From: UBA3071 sp965369635
GTDB taxonomy: Bacteria > Chloroflexota > Anaerolineae > UBA3071
Assembly: GCA_965369635.1 (NCBI GenBank)
Contig: CBDURC010000132.1
Span: forward strand, 1-8,539
Direction of reading: 5' to 3'
DNA length: 8,539 nucleotides
How positions within the stretch are numbered: the first letter of the stretch is position 1; each line of letters opens with the position of its first letter. This document shows, piece by piece, positions 5,906 to 8,539 of the stretch. Both the position numbers and the translations under genes were made by a program. Below the pieces are notes generated by a model that was given only the letters and a program-made list of their open reading frames with translations, ran no database searches and was not told where the DNA came from.

Positions 5906-6628
5906 GTGAGCAAACAAACCTCTCCGACGAACGCACAACATCTCTCAGAACTCAGGCAGCAGGCAGCCTGGCGCGCAGTGGATTTCGTGGAATCGGGCAT
6001 GGTCGTGGGGCTAGGCACAGGTAGCACGGCCATCTTCGCCGTGCGCTGCATCGCCGAGTTGCTGCACGCAGGCAGCTTGAGTAACATCCTCGGTGTGCCC
6101 ACTTCGATCCAGGTCGAAGAAGCAGCGCGGCAGTTGGGTATCCCGCTGACCACCCTGGACGAGCATCCCGTCGTGGATCTGACAATTGACGGCGCGGATG
6201 AGGTAGATCCCGACCTGAACCTGATCAAGGGCGGTGGCGGAGCGCTCCTGCGGGAGAAGATCGTCGCCCAGGCCAGCCGCCGCGAGATCATCGTCGTGGA
6301 CGAAGCCAAGCTCTCGCCCGCGCTGGGCACGCACTGGCCGGTGCCGGTAGAGATTATCCCCTTCGGCTGGCGCACGCAGGTGGCCTACCTGGAGTCACTG
6401 GGCGCGCAGCCCATCCTACGCCAGAACAGTGACGGAACGCCCTTTGTGACCGACCAGGACAACCTGATCTTGGACTGCCGTTTCGGGCCGATCCCTGACC
6501 CGGCGCAACTGGCAATCCAGATGAGCGAGCGGGCAGGTATCGTGGAACACGGGCTGTTCGTAGGCTTGGCCACGGACGTGATCGTAGCCAGCGACGAAGG
6601 GATTCGTCATCTCAGGCGTGATGCATGA
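5906..6628 (+). CDS. rpiA: Ribose-5-phosphate isomerase A
   Basis: A 240-residue cytoplasmic enzyme interconverting ribose-5-phosphate and ribulose-5-phosphate (EC 5.3.1.6). It has the phosphate loop GLGTGSTA (35-42), PTS (65-67), DGADEVD (95-101) and KGGGGALLREK (108-118). Asp95, Asp98, Lys108 and Glu117 match E. coli Asp81, Asp84, Lys94 and Glu103 with a constant offset of 14, so the active site is complete. Family length is about 220-240 residues. The GTG start is set by GAGGGG at 5891-5896; the open frame runs back to 5810, but that would overlap the HAD gene in another frame and add residues without homology. It links the Zwf product branch to nucleotide precursors and to Tal. Confidence 0.94.
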   Translation: MSKQTSPTNAQHLSELRQQAAWRAVDFVESGMVVGLGTGSTAIFAVRCIAELLHAGSLSNILGVPTSIQVEEAARQLGIPLTTLDEHPVVDLTIDGADEVDPDLNLIKGGGGALLREKIVAQASRREIIVVDEAKLSPALGTHWPVPVEIIPFGWRTQVAYLESLGAQPILRQNSDGTPFVTDQDNLILDCRFGPIPDPAQLAIQMSERAGIVEHGLFVGLATDVIVASDEGIRHLRRDA

Positions 6629-6763
6629 AACGACGTCTCTGAAAGACGCAAGATCGTCAGAGGATTGAGCCGATTGAGCCGATTTTCTTCCATTTCAATC
6701 CGCTTCATCCGCTTCATCCGCTCAATCGGCTGATAGATCCCGAACCCTCGAAAGGAGAACTGA
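6629..6763. other. rpiA-rpe gap with hairpin and inverted 9-bp arrays
   Basis: This is the longest gap in the sugar operon (135 nt). After the rpiA stop, CGTCT (6634-6638) and AGACG (6644-6648) form a hairpin with loop CTGAA; CTCTGA (6637-6642) can instead pair with TCAGAG (6657-6662), so the two structures exclude each other. Then follow two facing sets of 9-bp units (see the repeat entry). A good Shine-Dalgarno AAAGGAG (6751-6757) stands 6 nt before the rpe ATG. I see no clean promoter. No T-run follows the first hairpin, so full termination is unlikely. Confidence 0.5.
6663..6731. repeat. Two facing arrays of 9-bp units with a 12-bp inverted repeat
   Basis: Left array: GATTGAGCC twice (6663-6671, 6672-6680) plus GATT. 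Right array: ATCCGCTTC twice (6698-6706, 6707-6715), then ATCCGCTCA (6716-6724) and ATCGGCT. AGCCGATTGAGC (6668-6679) is the exact reverse complement of GCTCAATCGGCT (6720-6731), so a long cruciform or RNA hairpin with further 9-nt-periodic pairing is possible. Between them lies a pyrimidine-rich stretch. Confidence 0.75.
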
Positions 6764-7420
6764 ATGGTCCTGGTTGAAGCTTCTATCCTAGCAGCCGACT
6801 ACGCGCGGTTTGGCGAGCAGGCCCGCCAGGCCGAGGCCGCCGGCGTCGACGGCATCCAGATTGACGTGATGGACGGGTGCTTCGTGCCCAATATCACCTT
6901 TGGGCCGGGCATCGTGCGGGCACTGCGCCCGCTGGTCAGTGTGCCGCTGGATGTGGATCTGATGATCGTCGAGCCAGGCAGGCACCTGGCAGCCTTCGCG
7001 GCAGCCGGGGCCGATCGTCTGACTATCCACCAGGAAGCCTGCACACATCCGCACCGGGTGTTGCGGTCCATCCGTGAACTCGGCGTGGAGGCAGGCATAG
7101 CGATCGCTCCCGGCACGTCTCTGAGCGTTCTAGAAGAAGTGCTGGACTTGGTTGACCTGGTCCAGATCATGACCGTCAGCCCCGGCTGGGGCGGGCAACC
7201 GTTCATCCACAGCCAACTGGACAAGATTCGCCGCCTGCGACGTCTGTTGGAGAAGCGTGGGCTGGACATACCCATCGGGGTGGACGGTGGGGTGAACCTG
7301 ATCACTGCACCGCTGGTGGTGAAGGCCGGCGCCACGATGCTGGTGGCCGGATCGAGCATCTACAACGACAAAGCGTCGGTGGCCGAGAACCTGGCCGCAC
7401 TGCGGGCGAGCATGGCATGA
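6764..7420 (+). CDS. rpe: Ribulose-phosphate 3-epimerase, variant metal site
   Basis: A 218-residue TIM-barrel enzyme of normal length, expected to interconvert ribulose-5-phosphate and xylulose-5-phosphate (EC 5.1.3.1). Family motifs: SILAAD (7-12), DVMDGCFVPNITFGP (34-48), HQEA (89-92), MTVSPGWGGQPF (136-147), VDGGVN (173-178) and AGSSIY near the end, for the phosphate. The two catalytic aspartates are present (Asp34, Asp174). The two metal-binding histidines are not: HxDVMDG reads QIDVMDG (Gln32) and DVHLMI reads DVDLMI (Asp65). Metal choice or activity may therefore differ, or the enzyme may act on a related ketose phosphate. AAAGGAG (6751-6757) supports ATG 6764. The stop overlaps the zwf start. 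Confidence 0.9.
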   Translation: MVLVEASILAADYARFGEQARQAEAAGVDGIQIDVMDGCFVPNITFGPGIVRALRPLVSVPLDVDLMIVEPGRHLAAFAAAGADRLTIHQEACTHPHRVLRSIRELGVEAGIAIAPGTSLSVLEEVLDLVDLVQIMTVSPGWGGQPFIHSQLDKIRRLRRLLEKRGLDIPIGVDGGVNLITAPLVVKAGATMLVAGSSIYNDKASVAENLAALRASMA

Positions 7421-8539
7421 AAACGGGCATACCCCAGTGTTGCGCTGATGCTTCTGCCACCATCGTCATCTTCGGCGCATCGGGCGACCTGACGCGGCGC
7501 AAGCTGGTGCCGGCGCTGCACAGCCTGGCCTGCGCAGGGCTGCTGCCTGCAGCTTCCCAGGTGCTTGGCGTGGCCCGCAGCCTCCTCTCCGACGAGGCCT
7601 TTCGGGAGCGGCTCTTCGAGGGCGGGGTGGAGTACGCGCGGCTCAAGCCGGACATCTGCGAGCTCTGGCCGCACTTTGAAGGCCAGGTCTCGTACCTGGC
7701 GGGCAGTTACGATGATCCGGAGACCTACCGTCGGCTGGCGGAACGACTGGCGCAGCTCGACGCTCGCACTGAGCAAAGTCGAAGTGCCGAAACCGGCAGC
7801 CAGGGCAACCGCCTCTTCTACCTGGCGACACCGCCGGTGCTCTATCCGCTGATCGTCGAGCAACTGGGCCAGGCCGGACTGAACCGCAACGAATGGGGAT
7901 GGACGCGTATAATCATCGAAAAGCCCTTCGGGCACGATCTGCAAAGCGCCCGCCGGCTCAACGAGCAAGTGCACGCCGTCTTCGACGAAGGCCAAGTCTA
8001 CCGCATTGACCACTACCTGGGCAAGGAGACCGTCCAGAACATCCTGACCCTGCGCTTCGCCAACGCCATCTTCGAGCCGATCTGGAACCGCAACTATGTG
8101 GATCACGTGCAGATTACCGTGGCCGAAAGCGTTGGCGTGGAGCACCGAGCCGGATACTACGACAAGGCCAGCGTGCTGCGGGACATGTTCCAGAACCACC
8201 TGCTGCAACTGCTGACGCTGACGGCGATGGAGCCGCCCGCTGTGTTCGATGCCGATGCCTTGCGGGACGAGAAGGTGAAGGTGCTGCGGGCCGTTCGCCC
8301 ATCCGTGCAAAGCGTGCGGGCCCAATACCGCGGCTACCGTGCCGAGCCGGGTGTGGCTCAGGACTCGCAGACGCCGACCTACGCCGCACTCCAGGTGATG
8401 GTGGACAACTGGCGCTGGAGCGATGTGCCATTCTACCTACGTTCCGGCAAGTCGCTGGCGGCCAAGACCACCGAGATAGCCATCCAGTTCAAGCGTGTGC
8501 CGCACCTGCTGTTTCCTTCGGCTGGGCTCAGGACAGGCC
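7417..8539 (+). CDS. zwf: Glucose-6-phosphate dehydrogenase, N-terminal 374 residues
   Basis: Oxidises glucose-6-phosphate to 6-phosphogluconolactone with NADP or NAD, the first step of the oxidative pentose phosphate pathway. The ATG at 7417 overlaps the rpe stop as ATGA, implying translational coupling; only a weak GGGCGAG precedes it. Seen: nucleotide-binding FGASGDLTRRKL (19-30), EKPFG (168-172), the active-site signature RIDHYLGKE (196-204) with Lys203, and the likely catalytic His261 in QNHLLQL. The frame is open at the right edge, so roughly the last quarter of a protein of about 500 residues is missing. Two copies of one DNA repeat lie in frame, at residues 116-124 (before GNRLFYLATPP) and from residue 367, after VPHLLF. 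Both are positions where I expect variable loops. No stop or frameshift is seen. Confidence 0.95.
   Translation, partial: MKTGIPQCCADASATIVIFGASGDLTRRKLVPALHSLACAGLLPAASQVLGVARSLLSDEAFRERLFEGGVEYARLKPDICELWPHFEGQVSYLAGSYDDPETYRRLAERLAQLDARTEQSRSAETGSQGNRLFYLATPPVLYPLIVEQLGQAGLNRNEWGWTRIIIEKPFGHDLQSARRLNEQVHAVFDEGQVYRIDHYLGKETVQNILTLRFANAIFEPIWNRNYVDHVQITVAESVGVEHRAGYYDKASVLRDMFQNHLLQLLTLTAMEPPAVFDADALRDEKVKVLRAVRPSVQSVRAQYRGYRAEPGVAQDSQTPTYAALQVMVDNWRWSDVPFYLRSGKSLAAKTTEIAIQFKRVPHLLFPSAGLRTG
7767..7786 (-). repeat. Repeat copy 1 inside zwf (minus orientation)
   Basis: On the minus strand the core of this 20-bp stretch reads CTTCGACTTTGCTCAG (7784 to 7769). It matches copy 2 (8516-8531) at 13 of 16 positions. 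It is translated within ARTEQSRSA (116-124), a polar stretch lying before the conserved GNRLFYLA and absent, from memory, in typical enzymes. Confidence 0.65.
8515..8539 (+). repeat. Repeat copy 2 inside zwf (plus orientation), cut by the window end
   Basis: The core CTTCGGCTGGGCTCAG (8516-8531), followed by GACAGGCC, is the same family as copy 1 in the opposite orientation. It is translated as PSAGLRTG right after VPHLLF. The element may continue past the window. Confidence 0.6.

Noticed and set aside
6665..6702. Internal promoter before rpe
   Set aside because: TTGAGC elements resemble a -35 box but no acceptable -10 stands at the right spacing; the match comes from the repeat units.
6663..6731. 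CRISPR array
   Set aside because: Units are 9 bp and contiguous with no spacers, and no cas gene is present.
7360..8325. Minus-strand open frame (321 codons) opposite rpe/zwf
   Set aside because: No domain recognised and it lies fully over zwf, whose motifs are unambiguous.

Overview
The window is a G+C-rich bacterial segment with every gene on the + strand. It is a sugar-phosphate metabolism cluster: polyphosphate glucokinase (ppgK), a transaldolase/glucose-6-phosphate isomerase fusion (tal-pgi), a HAD-family phosphatase, ribose-5-phosphate isomerase (rpiA), ribulose-phosphate 3-epimerase (rpe) and glucose-6-phosphate dehydrogenase (zwf, cut by the window end). The Tal-Pgi fusion, a PpgK-type glucokinase, the packed pentose-phosphate genes and palindromic repeats inside genes suggest Chloroflexota (Anaerolineae-like). 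This is an inference from family knowledge, not from a search; actinobacteria or cyanobacteria are the main alternatives.

Layout. 1-512 is the C-terminal part of an aminoglycoside-phosphotransferase-fold kinase. It runs in a different frame into about 40 codons that look like the tail of a HAD hydrolase (484-621) with no start codon. Directly after that comes a perfect TATAAT box (629-634), then a short-chain dehydrogenase (719-1435), ppgK (1498-2259), tal-pgi (2360-5152), the HAD phosphatase (5149-5892, overlapping tal-pgi by 4 nt), rpiA (5906-6628), a 135-nt gap with hairpins and 9-bp arrays, rpe (6764-7420) and zwf (from 7417, overlapping rpe by 4 nt).

How the genes fit together. PpgK makes glucose-6-phosphate from glucose and polyphosphate (or ATP). 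Zwf sends it into the oxidative pentose phosphate pathway. RpiA and Rpe interconvert the pentose phosphates. The Tal half rearranges sugar phosphates and the Pgi half recycles fructose-6-phosphate to glucose-6-phosphate. Lactonase, 6-phosphogluconate dehydrogenase and transketolase are not in the window; they may lie beyond zwf.

Most unusual signals. (1) Short repeats sit in frame inside conserved enzyme genes and are translated: a 28-bp near-perfect palindrome in the Pgi domain, a 7-bp tandem array in the Tal domain, a hairpin at the Tal/Pgi junction, and two oppositely oriented copies of one repeat in zwf. They fall where the enzymes appear to tolerate extra residues. (2) The Rpe has Gln and Asp at the two positions where the family normally has metal-binding histidines. 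(3) The rpiA-rpe gap carries facing arrays of 9-bp units.
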